Shown: piece after piece, positions 49,844 to 58,861 of the stretch
Layout of the letters: the number at the start of each line of letters is the position of its first letter
How positions within the stretch are numbered: the first letter of the stretch is position 1
NCBI RefSeq assembly: GCF_021325795.1
Contig: NZ_JAHPZX010000001.1
Location: 310,001-374,000 of the forward strand
DNA: 64,000 bases
Source: Bordetella sp. LUAb4
GTDB lineage: Bacteria > Pseudomonadota > Gammaproteobacteria > Burkholderiales > Burkholderiaceae_B
Reading direction: 5' to 3'
The notes under the pieces: generated by a model
Database searches by the model: none
The model's input: only the letters and a program-made list of their open reading frames with translations
What the model was told of the DNA's origin: nothing
Made by a program: the position numbers and the translations under genes

Positions 49844-52800
49844 ATGACGTTTTTTGACGCCCTGCCCCCAAGCACAGACACGACCACGCCGCCGGCGCCG
49901 GCCTTGTACGGCCGCGACGCGCAATTGCGGCATCTGGTCGACGCCCTGGCCCGCGTGCGCATGCACGGGGCGGCCGAACTGGTCCTCCTCTATGGACCGG
50001 CCGGCTCGGGCAAGTCGGCATTGGCCGAAGCCTTGGCGCATGCGGGCGGCCAGGCTCGCCACGTGGCCGGCAAAAGCGATCCGCAGCATCACGATATTCC
50101 CTACGCTTCGTTGGGCCGGGCCCTGCACGCGCTCACGCGCCTGGCCCTGAACACGCCCCCCGCCGAACGCGAGGAATTGCGCCTGGCTTGGCTGGCGGCG
50201 CTGTCGGGACAAGCCCGTGCGGTCGCCGAGATCCTGCCAGAGATCCACCATGTACTGGGCGCCACCGCGCCGCTGCCGACCGTGCCGGCACCCCAGGCCC
50301 AACGCCGCGCGCTGGACGCCATCCTGGCCACGCTGAGCGTCTTCGCCAGCCGGGCGGTGCCGCTGGTACTGCTGCTGGACGATCTGCAGTGGGCGGACAG
50401 CTCGACCCTGGCCTTTCTGCAAGCCTACATCGCCCGGCCGCCACGCCATATCCTGATCGTGGCCACCTGCCGCGACGCGGGCAGCATCGACCCGGCCGCG
50501 AGCCTGAACTGGCTGGACCACGCCCACCGCGCGCATACGCTGCCCATCACCCGCATCACGCTCGCGCCCCTCGACGAGAACGCATTGAGCGGCATGATCG
50601 CCGCGCAGCTGCATACGACACCGGCGCGCATCGCGGGCCTGGGCGCGGCCATGCATCGCATCACGGAAGGCAATCCCTTCCATGTGCAGCAGCTGTTGCG
50701 CGCACTGCTGGACGATGGCGTGCTGCGCCGGGAGGACGCAGGCGAAGGCGAAGGCGACAACGAAAATACCGGCGCGAATCCTGCCTGGACCTGGGACATA
50801 CAGCGCCTGACCGACTGCTATGCCGGCGGCGTGACGGGCCTGATGGCACGCCGGATCGCACTGCTGCCGCCCACCGCCGCCGCCCTGCTGGGTCACCTGG
50901 CCTGCCTGGGCGCCCGTGCTCGCACTACCCTGCTGGCCGATATCGCCACCTGCCACGCGGCTGATATCGATGCGGATCTCGCTGCCCTGGTGAATGCCAA
51001 GCTGCTGGTCCATACCCGCAAGGGCTACGCCTTCCTGCATGACCGCGTGCTGGAGGCTGCTTACGCGACCGTGCCCCAGCAGGACCGCCCGGCACGCCAC
51101 GCCCATATCGCCCACGCCATGATCCTGCACTACGGCGACCGCCTCGCCGAGCATGCGTTCGACATCAGCAACCAGATCGAGCGCGCCGCCGGCCATCCGC
51201 TGACGGAAGCCAGGCAGGTGGCTTTCGCCCAGGCCCTGGTGATCGCCGGCCGGCGCGCCAAGAACGCCGCCGCGCTGGGACAGGCGGTCCGCCACGTCGA
51301 CGCGGCCCACGCCCTGATGCAGCCGGACTGGTGGCGCAGGCACAAGCAACTGGCCTATGAGGCCAGCCTGCTGCGTTGCGAATGCTTGATCGCCCAGGCC
51401 GAACTGCCGCTCGCCGAGCAAGAGATCGACGGCCTGCTGGGACGCATCCTGCCGGCGCTCGACCGGGCCGCCGTCTATCGTCTGAAGGCCGAACTGCAGA
51501 CCGTGCAGTCCGATTACCAGGGCGCCATCGCTACCGCGCTCGCCGGCCTGGACATGCTGGGCGTGCGCTTGAAACGCCAGGCCGGCGCCGCCGAATTGCG
51601 CCAGGCCTATGAGGCGGTCGCCCATGCACGGGGCACGCGCGGCATCGCCAGCCTGTCCCAACTGCCGCTGGCCGAAGATCGCCGCATCCATGCCGCGATG
51701 GGACTGTTGTCCACGCTGATATCTTCCCTGTTCGTGAAGGACAGTCTCTGCTTTCTGCACGTCGCCAAGATGGTGGAGCTGACGCTGACGCATGGCGTCA
51801 CGCCGCATTCGCCTTATGGCATGGCGTGGTTTGGCGTGTTCATCGCCGATCTCTACGAGGAATACGAAGACGGCCTGGCCTACGGGCTGGCCGCCAAGGA
51901 CCTGGTAGAGCGCCACCACTATGAAGCCGAACGCATGGCCACGCTGGTCGCGACCGGCCGGGTCAGCACCTGGACGCGACCGCTCTGGTTCTCGCTCGAT
52001 CACGAGCGCGGCGCCGTGCAGCAAGGATGGGCTTCAGGCGCGCCGGGCATGGCCTGCTATGCCACCTACCATCTGGTTTCCGATCTCTTGTCGATGGGCG
52101 AGGCACTGCGCCTGGTGGACGAAGAAATCGAGCGCGGCCTGGCGCTGACGCGCCTGGTGAGATACCGGGACATCGAACTCATCCTGCTGGCGCAACGGCG
52201 CTTCGTCCGCACCATGCAGGGACGGGCCGAGCAAGACGCGCCCTACCCCTCGCTGGCGGAGCGCCTGGCACAAAGCCGGTCCCAGCCCGCCCGCTTCCGG
52301 GTGGCGCTGTACGAAGGCATGATGCACGCCTATCTGGGTGCCTGGGAACCCGCCAAGGCTGTGTTGACGATCGCGCACGACCTGGCCTGGGCGGCACCCG
52401 CCCACATCAACGTGGCGGAGTGCAAGCTGTTCCTGGCGCTGGCGCTGGCCCGCGCATCGGTCACGGGCGGCGACTGCGCGGCGCGCATGACGGCGGTGGC
52501 CGCACTGCGCGACCGCATGGAGCGTTGGGCAGCGCTGAACCCGCTGACGTTCCGCGGCAAGCTGCTGCTCATCGACGCTGAACTGGCGCGGCTGCGGGGC
52601 GAACCGCTGGCGGCACTGGCGCACTACGAACAGGCCATACAGGCGGCCGAGCTGGCGAGTTTTCCACAAGAGCAGGCGCTGGCCCACGAACTGGCGGCGC
52701 AGCTCTGCGATACCCACGGATTGCGCACCGCGGCCGGCGCACACCTGCGTGCCGCCGAGGCCCGCTACCGCCGCCTGGATGCCGAGCACAAGGCAGACCA

Positions 52801-54235
52801 GGTCGGACGCGCTTACCGCGAATGCCTGACATTGCATGGTGCGCGCCGGGATGCACCCGGCAGGGAGCAGGAAGCGGGTTGGGCCAGCGGCCTGAAGGCG
52901 GCCCAGGCCTTGTCCGGCGAAGTGGTGATGGAGCGCCTGCTCGAATCGCTGATGACCAATATCGTGACCTATGCCGGCGCGCAATACGGGCTGCTGGTCC
53001 TGATGGGACCCGCGGGCCCCATGGTCGAAGCCTCGGCTCGCGTACTGCACGATACCGTGTCCGTGCATCTGGGCAGCAGCGTCCCCACGGAACACGCGCT
53101 GCCCATGACGGTCCTGCGCAGCGTGCTGCGCACGCGCCAGACGCTGACGTTGGCCGATGCCACCCAGCAGGCGCCATCCCTGCAGGATCTGGCGGATCCC
53201 CCGCGCCTGCTGCGTTCGGTACTCTGCCTGCCCTTGCAGCGCGGCGGCGAGTTGATCGGGGTTTTCTATCTGGAGAACAATGCCGCGCCCGGCGTTTTCG
53301 ATGAAGCGCACATCGAAGCGCTGGAAGTGCTGGCGCCCCAGTTGGCCATCACCCTGCAGACCGCCCAGCTTTATGAACGCCTGATCAGCGAAAACGACCG
53401 GCGCGCCCGCGCCGAACTGGACTTGCGCAACGCGCGCGCGGATCTTGCCAGAACTTCGCACCTGACGGTCATGGGCAGCCTGGCCGCGTCCATCGCGCAC
53501 GAAGTCAACCAGCCGCTGACGGCGATCACGTCCTCGATGGACGCCGGCGTGCGTTGGCTCAAGCGGGCCACGCCCAACATCGAGGAAGCGCTGGACGGCA
53601 TGGAACATGCGCGGCAGAACGCCATGCGGGCGGCCGGGATCATACGCGCGCTGCGGTCACTGGCGAAGGAAGCGCCGGCCGTGCTGGAGCCGCTGCTGCC
53701 GGACACGGTGCTGCAAGAGGTTTTGCAAATGGTGCGCATGGACATCGATGCACGAGGGGTGCGGCTGCGCAGCCACCTGCAGGCAGGGCCAGCCAGCACG
53801 GATGCCGACCGGGTGCAGTTGCAGCAGGTCGTGTTGAACCTGATCACCAATGCCCTGGATGCCATGACCGATACGCCGCTGGCCGAACGGGAGCTGGAGG
53901 TGGCTTCGGCCTTGCGCGACAACCGCATCGAGATCAGCGTCAAGGATCGCGGCCCCGGCATTGCCGCCGAGACCTTGCCACGCATCTTCGATGCGTTCTA
54001 TACGACCAAGCCGCATGGCATGGGCATGGGCCTGGCCATCTGCCGCTCCATCATCGAAGCGCATGGCGGCACGCTGGAGGTGCGCGCGCGCAGCGGCGGC
54101 GGCACGGCATTCTGGTTCCAACTGCCGGCCAGTTTCCCGGCCAATGCTTCGGCCAATGCTTCGGCCAATGTTTCGGCCAACAGCTCGGCCAACGTACCGC
54201 CGGCGGGCGTTCCCGTCAGCCCTTCAACTGCTTGA
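49844..54235 (+). CDS. Hybrid AAA-ATPase/TPR/GAF sensor histidine kinase
   Basis: A cytosolic 1463-aa sensor. Residues 21-300 form a STAND-type ATPase with Walker A GPAGSGKS (51-58) and Walker B LVLLLDDLQWADS. Residues 300-1000 are helical TPR-like repeats. A GAF domain covers about 1040-1175. The histidine kinase follows: IAHEVNQPLTAITSS with His1219, LQQVVLNLITNALDAM (N-box near 1332), SVKDRGPGIAAE and GMGMGLAICRSIIEAHGG. This resembles the trifunctional Ser/Thr kinase-ATPase-histidine kinases but lacks the N-terminal Ser/Thr kinase domain. The ATG at 49844 is preferred: the frame is open to 48524, but that part is a shadow of the exporter. The C-terminal tail has Ala-Asn-Ala-Ser repeats. 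Likely partner: the FixJ-like regulator at 56.8 kb. Confidence 0.85.
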   Translation: MTFFDALPPSTDTTTPPAPALYGRDAQLRHLVDALARVRMHGAAELVLLYGPAGSGKSALAEALAHAGGQARHVAGKSDPQHHDIPYASLGRALHALTRLALNTPPAEREELRLAWLAALSGQARAVAEILPEIHHVLGATAPLPTVPAPQAQRRALDAILATLSVFASRAVPLVLLLDDLQWADSSTLAFLQAYIARPPRHILIVATCRDAGSIDPAASLNWLDHAHRAHTLPITRITLAPLDENALSGMIAAQLHTTPARIAGLGAAMHRITEGNPFHVQQLLRALLDDGVLRREDAGEGEGDNENTGANPAWTWDIQRLTDCYAGGVTGLMARRIALLPPTAAALLGHLACLGARARTTLLADIATCHAADIDADLAALVNAKLLVHTRKGYAFLHDRVLEAAYATVPQQDRPARHAHIAHAMILHYGDRLAEHAFDISNQIERAAGHPLTEARQVAFAQALVIAGRRAKNAAALGQAVRHVDAAHALMQPDWWRRHKQLAYEASLLRCECLIAQAELPLAEQEIDGLLGRILPALDRAAVYRLKAELQTVQSDYQGAIATALAGLDMLGVRLKRQAGAAELRQAYEAVAHARGTRGIASLSQLPLAEDRRIHAAMGLLSTLISSLFVKDSLCFLHVAKMVELTLTHGVTPHSPYGMAWFGVFIADLYEEYEDGLAYGLAAKDLVERHHYEAERMATLVATGRVSTWTRPLWFSLDHERGAVQQGWASGAPGMACYATYHLVSDLLSMGEALRLVDEEIERGLALTRLVRYRDIELILLAQRRFVRTMQGRAEQDAPYPSLAERLAQSRSQPARFRVALYEGMMHAYLGAWEPAKAVLTIAHDLAWAAPAHINVAECKLFLALALARASVTGGDCAARMTAVAALRDRMERWAALNPLTFRGKLLLIDAELARLRGEPLAALAHYEQAIQAAELASFPQEQALAHELAAQLCDTHGLRTAAGAHLRAAEARYRRLDAEHKADQVGRAYRECLTLHGARRDAPGREQEAGWASGLKAAQALSGEVVMERLLESLMTNIVTYAGAQYGLLVLMGPAGPMVEASARVLHDTVSVHLGSSVPTEHALPMTVLRSVLRTRQTLTLADATQQAPSLQDLADPPRLLRSVLCLPLQRGGELIGVFYLENNAAPGVFDEAHIEALEVLAPQLAITLQTAQLYERLISENDRRARAELDLRNARADLARTSHLTVMGSLAASIAHEVNQPLTAITSSMDAGVRWLKRATPNIEEALDGMEHARQNAMRAAGIIRALRSLAKEAPAVLEPLLPDTVLQEVLQMVRMDIDARGVRLRSHLQAGPASTDADRVQLQQVVLNLITNALDAMTDTPLAERELEVASALRDNRIEISVKDRGPGIAAETLPRIFDAFYTTKPHGMGMGLAICRSIIEAHGGTLEVRARSGGGTAFWFQLPASFPANASANASANVSANSSANVPPAGVPVSPSTA
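54139..54196. repeat. 12-bp tandem repeat at the kinase C-terminus
   Basis: Five units of GGCCAATGCTTC and diverged copies encode SANASANASANVSANSSANV-like residues. The array is next to the 3' overlap with the convergent LysR gene. Confidence 0.85.
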
Positions 54236-55085
54236 GCAGGTTCACCACCGGCGGCGACCGCTCATACTTGCGGAACACCGCCGCCACTTCCGATGTGATG
54301 GCCGGCCCCGCGAGGTTACGGTAGACAATGTTCGGCAGCGTGATCACCGTGCGCAACGTGTCGGGCACGATCGCCACGCCCGCCCCCAACGATACATGCG
54401 TGAGGACCGCCAGCAGGCCGCCGGGAACCGCGCCTATGACGGGCACGAATTCGCCCCGATGCGCCACTTCCTGCAGGCCGCGCCGCTGCTCCGGAACGAT
54501 GAAGGTTTCCTTGGCGAGCGCGCCCGGCTGGATGGGCGCGCGGCCTTGCGCCAGCACGTGCAGCGCGGGTAGCGCGACGCAGAACTTGTCGCGGCTCAGC
54601 ACCTGGCTGGACAAGGACGAAGGCAGGATGACCGGCATGCGCACGAAAGCGATATCGAGCTTGCCCTCTTCCAGCATTGCCGGCAAGCCGTCCATCGGCA
54701 GTTCCGACGCCCTGATCACGACATTGGGCCAATCGGCGCGGTACTGCCCGACGCGCTGCTGCAGCAGGCCGGAGAACGCGGCCGAGCCGACGTAGCCGAT
54801 CTCGACGCGGCCGATCTCGCCCCGGCTCGCCTGACGGCCCACGCTGATCGCCCGTTCCATGCGCTCGACGACGGCTCGGCTTTCGATCAGGAAGGCCTCG
54901 CCCGCCGCGGTCAGCGACACCGCGCGCTTGGTGCTGCGGTTCAGGAGCCGCAACTGTAATTCCTTCTCCAGCTTGCGGATCTGTACGGTCAAGGTGGGGG
55001 TAGAGATGTCCAACGATTCCGCCGCCCGCGTGAAGTGCAGTTGTTCGGCGACGGCGATGAAATAGCGGAGATAACGGAGTTCCAT
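54216..55085 (-). CDS. LysR-family regulator
   Basis: A 289-aa LysR regulator. HTH: LRYFIAVAEQLHFTRAAESL, with ISTPTLTVQIRKLEKEL. The effector domain begins near residue 90 (GRVEIGYVGSAAFSGLLQQR), as in CatR/BenM-like regulators. It is divergent from the DHA2 exporter (158-base spacer containing AT-rich TAATAATTAAT and AATTATTGG blocks) and probably controls it. Its last 20 bases overlap the convergent kinase gene. Confidence 0.88.
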   Translation of the reverse strand: MELRYLRYFIAVAEQLHFTRAAESLDISTPTLTVQIRKLEKELQLRLLNRSTKRAVSLTAAGEAFLIESRAVVERMERAISVGRQASRGEIGRVEIGYVGSAAFSGLLQQRVGQYRADWPNVVIRASELPMDGLPAMLEEGKLDIAFVRMPVILPSSLSSQVLSRDKFCVALPALHVLAQGRAPIQPGALAKETFIVPEQRRGLQEVAHRGEFVPVIGAVPGGLLAVLTHVSLGAGVAIVPDTLRTVITLPNIVYRNLAGPAITSEVAAVFRKYERSPPVVNLLKQLKG

Positions 55086-55243
55086 GGATTGCTGCCTGAA
55101 ATGACATCGCGCCCGCAGCGGCGCTGATTGGTAGCTTTTACCTAATAATTAATCTGCCTCGTTATATTGAACCAAATTATTGGCAGTGCTTCAATGACTG
55201 TGGTCATGCCCGCCATCCCGACTCCACCAGCGATACCCAGACC

Positions 55244-56788
55244 ATGAGCGTCAATCTTGCCTCCCAACGGACCCACAGCCGAACGACCGTACTGCTAGTC
55301 GGCGCCCTGGGTTGCGCGATGACCGTACTCGACACCAACGTCGTCGGCATCGTCCTGCCGACCATCGCGCGCGACCTCAACGCGTCGTTCGCCGACATCG
55401 AATGGGTGATCAGCACCTATGTGCTGTGCTTTTCCGCCCTGCTCTTGCCCGCGGGATCGATCGCCGACCGGTATGGCCGCAAGCGGGTCTTCTTATGCGG
55501 TATCGCGTCGTTCGCGTTGGCGTCCTTCGCCTGCGGCATGGCGCCCACGGCGGCGGCGCTATACCTGGCACGCGGTGCGCAGGGTGTCGGTGCCGCTTTC
55601 CTGCTGGCACCGGCCCTGGCCATCATCGGCCATGCCTTCCATGAAGAAAGCGCAAGGGCAAGGGCCTGGGCGGTGTGGGGCGCCATCATGGGCCTGACAA
55701 TGGTGCTGGCCCCCTTGATCGGCGGCGCCATCAATGTCCTGCTGGGCTGGCGCTGGGCCTTCCACATCAATGTACCGATCTGTGCCGCGCTCGCCCTGGC
55801 GGTGGTGGGCGTCATCGACGAGTCGCGCGATCCGACGCCGCGGCCTCTGGACTTCGCCGGCATCGTCCTGTTCGCCGGCGGCATGTTCGCTTTCACATGG
55901 GCCTTGATCGTCGGCCCCGTGCACGGCTGGGGCAGTGCGGACTTCCTGCTGCGTCTCGTTGCGGGACTGGCGCTGTTCCTCGGCTTCGGTCAAGTCGAAC
56001 GGCGCGGACGGCACCCGATGCTCGACCTGTCCTTGTTCGCGTCGCCCGCCTTCGTGGGCGCCGTGATCGCCATGCTGGCCTATGCCGCATCGGCGCAAGT
56101 GATGGCATCGCTGCTGCCGCTGTTCCTGCAGAACGCCAGAGGCAAAACCGCCATGGGCGCCGGCCTGGGCATGCTGCCCTTCGCCGTCGCCATGCTGGTC
56201 TTGCCGCAGGTTGGCCGCCGTTTGTCGACGCGCTTCAAGTCCTACCAGATTCTTGCCGCGGGACTGGCCATGGCGGGCCTCGGCAATCTGGCCATGATGG
56301 CGGCGGCGCGGCAGCATAGTCCCTTCATGCTCATGCTTGCCATGGCCGTGCTGGGCAGCGGTGGCGGATTGCTCAATGGCGAGACGCAGAAAGCCATCAT
56401 GGGCACGGTGCCGCGCCATCGGGCCGGCATGGCGTCCGGCATCAGCACGACAGCGCGGTTCTCCGGCATTCTGCTGGGATTTGCCAGCCTGGGCGCGGTA
56501 TTGGCCGGTGGCGTGCAGCGGGCGATCCAGGCCGGCCTGCAAGGCGCGGGCGTGGCGACGGCGCCCGGGTTTGCCGATGCCGTCGCCGCCGGCGATTTAT
56601 CCCGCGCGCTGGATATGTACCCAAGCGCCTTGGGCGGCGTCCTGACCGCGCTCGCACGCGACAGCTATGGCGCGGGTTTCTCGAATGCGTTCCTGATGGC
56701 GGCGGTGATCAGCCTGCTGGCCTCGGCGGCGGTCTACCTGTTGATGCGGGGAGAAGCCGAAGGCAAGGCGACCAGGCGCGTTGCGTGA
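55244..56788 (+). CDS. DHA2-family (14-TM) drug exporter
   Basis: A 514-aa MFS exporter. Motifs: TVLDTNVVGIVLPTI (motif D1), SIADRYGRKRVFLCG (motif A), and MVLAPLIGGAINVLLGWRWA (motif C region with helix 5). The second half (LPLFLQNARGKTAMGAGLGM) is typical of the EmrB family. It is divergent from the LysR gene, the common arrangement for inducible exporters. The substrate is unknown. Confidence 0.9.
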   Translation: MSVNLASQRTHSRTTVLLVGALGCAMTVLDTNVVGIVLPTIARDLNASFADIEWVISTYVLCFSALLLPAGSIADRYGRKRVFLCGIASFALASFACGMAPTAAALYLARGAQGVGAAFLLAPALAIIGHAFHEESARARAWAVWGAIMGLTMVLAPLIGGAINVLLGWRWAFHINVPICAALALAVVGVIDESRDPTPRPLDFAGIVLFAGGMFAFTWALIVGPVHGWGSADFLLRLVAGLALFLGFGQVERRGRHPMLDLSLFASPAFVGAVIAMLAYAASAQVMASLLPLFLQNARGKTAMGAGLGMLPFAVAMLVLPQVGRRLSTRFKSYQILAAGLAMAGLGNLAMMAAARQHSPFMLMLAMAVLGSGGGLLNGETQKAIMGTVPRHRAGMASGISTTARFSGILLGFASLGAVLAGGVQRAIQAGLQGAGVATAPGFADAVAAGDLSRALDMYPSALGGVLTALARDSYGAGFSNAFLMAAVISLLASAAVYLLMRGEAEGKATRRVA

Positions 56789-56818
56789 AAAGGGCCGGCC
56801 GGTGCCCCGCGGCGATCG

Positions 56819-57493
56819 TCAAGCCGCTGCGGCGTGCACGCCCAGTTGCTGCGCCATCAGCACCAGGTCGGCGAACGTGCGGGCCTTCATCTTGCGCATG
56901 GCCTGGCCGCGATGGATCTTGACCGTGACTTCGCTGATGCCGATCTCCCCGGCGATCTGCTTGTTGAGCAGGCCGCGCACCGCCAGACCCATGACTTCGG
57001 CTTCGCGCGGGCTCAGGTTCTGATAGCAGGTACGCAGCGCATTGAGCTGGTGTGACCCAAGACGGCGCTGGCGGTCTTTGTCCAACGCCGCCGTGACGGC
57101 GTCGAGCAGGTCCTGGTCGCGAAAAGGCTTGGTGATGAAATCGACGGCGCCCGCCTTCATCGCCGTGACGGTCATGGCGATATCGCCGTGGCCGGTCATG
57201 AAGATGATGGGGATTTCCACGCCCAGTTGCGCCAGGCGCGCCTGCAGATCCAGGCCGCTGGCGCCACGCAGGCGCACGTCCAGCAGCAGGCAGCAGGCGA
57301 CGTCGGACAAGCGGTCATCCAGCAGCGGATCGTCCAGCAATTCAGCCGCCGAAGCATGCAGGCGTACCGTGAAGCCGACCGAGCGGAACAGACTGCCCAG
57401 CGCATGGCGCAGCGCGGCATCGTCATCGACGATCAGCACCACCGCATCGTCGATGGCAACCGGATCCAGGGGTTCGAGGATAGCGGACGTCAG
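56819..57493 (-). CDS. FixJ/NarL-type response regulator
   Basis: A response regulator of 224 aa if it starts at the CTG of 57493. The receiver domain has VLIVDDDAALRH with the acidic pocket, the phosphoacceptor Asp72 in CLLLDVRL, Thr in IIFMTGHGD and Lys in DFITKPFRD. The LuxR-type HTH is LSPREAEVMGLAVRGLLNKQ plus ISEVTVKIHRGQAMRKM. No ATG or GTG is well placed: GGAGAG stands five bases before the CTG, whereas a GTG 18 codons in lacks a ribosome site. It lies divergent to the YcaC-type hydrolase cluster. It is the most likely partner of the large kinase, which has no receiver domain of its own. Confidence 0.82.
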   Translation of the reverse strand: MTSAILEPLDPVAIDDAVVLIVDDDAALRHALGSLFRSVGFTVRLHASAAELLDDPLLDDRLSDVACCLLLDVRLRGASGLDLQARLAQLGVEIPIIFMTGHGDIAMTVTAMKAGAVDFITKPFRDQDLLDAVTAALDKDRQRRLGSHQLNALRTCYQNLSPREAEVMGLAVRGLLNKQIAGEIGISEVTVKIHRGQAMRKMKARTFADLVLMAQQLGVHAAAA

Positions 57494-57875
57494 GGGTTCT
57501 CTCCAGTAGCCGCCGATTATATAAGCCAGGGACGGACCGCGTGCCAGTGCCGCACCTATACCTTTGGATGATGCGGCTGGACGGTGAATCCGCCTGCGCT
57601 TATCACCCCAGGTTATTGAAACCGGGGGGTACACCGTCACCCCCGACGGCGACGCTGGCGCCGGCCATGCACAGATGACAGCCGTATGGCAGACCACACA
57701 TGGATGGCGGCTGCGTCCCTCCGCACCGCTAATACCATCGAACAATGGTCGGCACGGCCAGGGAGATTTAGTCTGGCGGCGGTTGTGTCGCCTTGCGCGC
57801 CGGCGTCCCCAAAAGGCGACGCCCTGCGCGCGCATGCCACGCGCCGCACTCTTCTCTACCTACAGGAATCGTGTC
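57494..57875. promoter_or_regulatory. Divergent promoter region of the response regulator and hydrolase cluster
   Basis: About 380 bases without a gene. It contains ATTATATAA next to the regulator start (57516-57524) and a GGGGGGT/ACCCCC inverted pair near 57624-57645. The response regulator probably binds here, but no repeated site was identified. Confidence 0.4.
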
Positions 57876-58574
57876 ATGACCAATCCCAAGCTCGAAGTGC
57901 TGACCCCGCAGAACAGCCAACTCATCTTCATCGATCAGCAACCGCAGATGGCCTTCGGCGTGCAGTCCATGGACCGCCAGACGCTGAAGAACAATGTCGT
58001 CGGTCTGGCCAAGGCCGCCCGCGTGTTCAACGTCCCGACCACCATCACCACCGTCGAAACCACTTCGTTCTCGGGCTACACCTTCCCTGAACTGCTGGAC
58101 GTGTTCCCCGAACAGAAAGTGCTGGAACGCACGTCGATGAACTCCTGGGACGACCAGAAGGTGCGTGACGCCCTGGCGGCCAACAAGCGCAAGAAGGTTG
58201 TCGTGGCGGGTCTGTGGACCGAAGTCTGCAACACCACCTTCGCCCTGTGCGCCATGCTGGAAGGCGACTACGAAATCTACATGGTGGCCGACGCCTCCGG
58301 CGGCACCACCAAGGAAGCCCATGACTACGCCATGCAGCGCATGGTGCAGGCCGGCGTGGTGCCGGTGACCTGGCAGCAAGTGCTGCTGGAATGGCAGCGC
58401 GACTGGGCGCGCCGCGACAGCTACGATGCCGTGATGGCCATCGCCAAGGAGCACTCGGGTGCCTACGGCATGGGTGTCGATTACGCGTACACGATGGTGC
58501 ACGATGCCAAGCAACGGACGGCCACGCAGCACGAGGCGCTGGCGCCCGTGCATGCGCCGGTGATCGCGCGCTGA
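57876..58574 (+). CDS. YcaC-like isochorismatase-family hydrolase
   Basis: A 232-aa cysteine hydrolase of the isochorismatase fold, YcaC branch, substrate unknown. Asp20 is in LIFIDQQPQMAFG and the nucleophile Cys118 is in VVVAGLWTEVCNTTF. An Arg (Arg85, in LERTSMNSWDD) occupies the position where many isochorismatase-like enzymes have Lys. The ATG at 57876 has ACAGGAA ahead; the longer frame to 57675 is non-conserved. It is first in a rightward cluster of exported or cytosolic hydrolases, divergent from the FixJ-like regulator. Confidence 0.85.
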   Translation: MTNPKLEVLTPQNSQLIFIDQQPQMAFGVQSMDRQTLKNNVVGLAKAARVFNVPTTITTVETTSFSGYTFPELLDVFPEQKVLERTSMNSWDDQKVRDALAANKRKKVVVAGLWTEVCNTTFALCAMLEGDYEIYMVADASGGTTKEAHDYAMQRMVQAGVVPVTWQQVLLEWQRDWARRDSYDAVMAIAKEHSGAYGMGVDYAYTMVHDAKQRTATQHEALAPVHAPVIAR

Positions 58575-58592
58575 CGCGCGGGTAGGTTTTTG

Positions 58593-58817
58593 GTAGGGGG
58601 CTCCGCCCCCTACTGCCCCCCGCTACTTTGGGTTTTTGTAGGAACAGCCTTCTACAGCCACCGTGATGTTAGCGGGTTGTGCGGCAACGCCCGCGACATC
58701 CCGCCATAGCGGTGATCGAAGGGGCGGAGCCTTCTACATCTCGTCGTGACGGGGATCGAAGGGGCGGAGCCCCTTCATCTCACGCGACGCGGGGTCTTAG
58801 GGGGCGCAGCCCCCTAA
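58593..58817. repeat. Four REP-like GC-rich hairpins
   Basis: Four short palindromes share a GGGGC-NNN-GCCCC core with extended arms: 58593-58613 (GTAGGGGGC/GCCCCCTAC), 58718-58734 (arm partly lost), 58758-58776 (GAAGGGGC/GCCCCTTC) and 58797-58817 (TTAGGGGGC/GCCCCCTAA). They fill the 287 bases between two genes of the hydrolase cluster. They could stabilise or end the first transcript. Confidence 0.75.
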
Positions 58818-58861
58818 GCCTCTCCCTCCATCTCTCTGACAACAAGACGAAGAAATCCACG

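Noticed and set aside
49691-53608. Long leftward frames (777 and 524 codons) opposite the kinase gene
   Set aside because: They are shadows of the kinase gene; no motifs, no ribosome sites.
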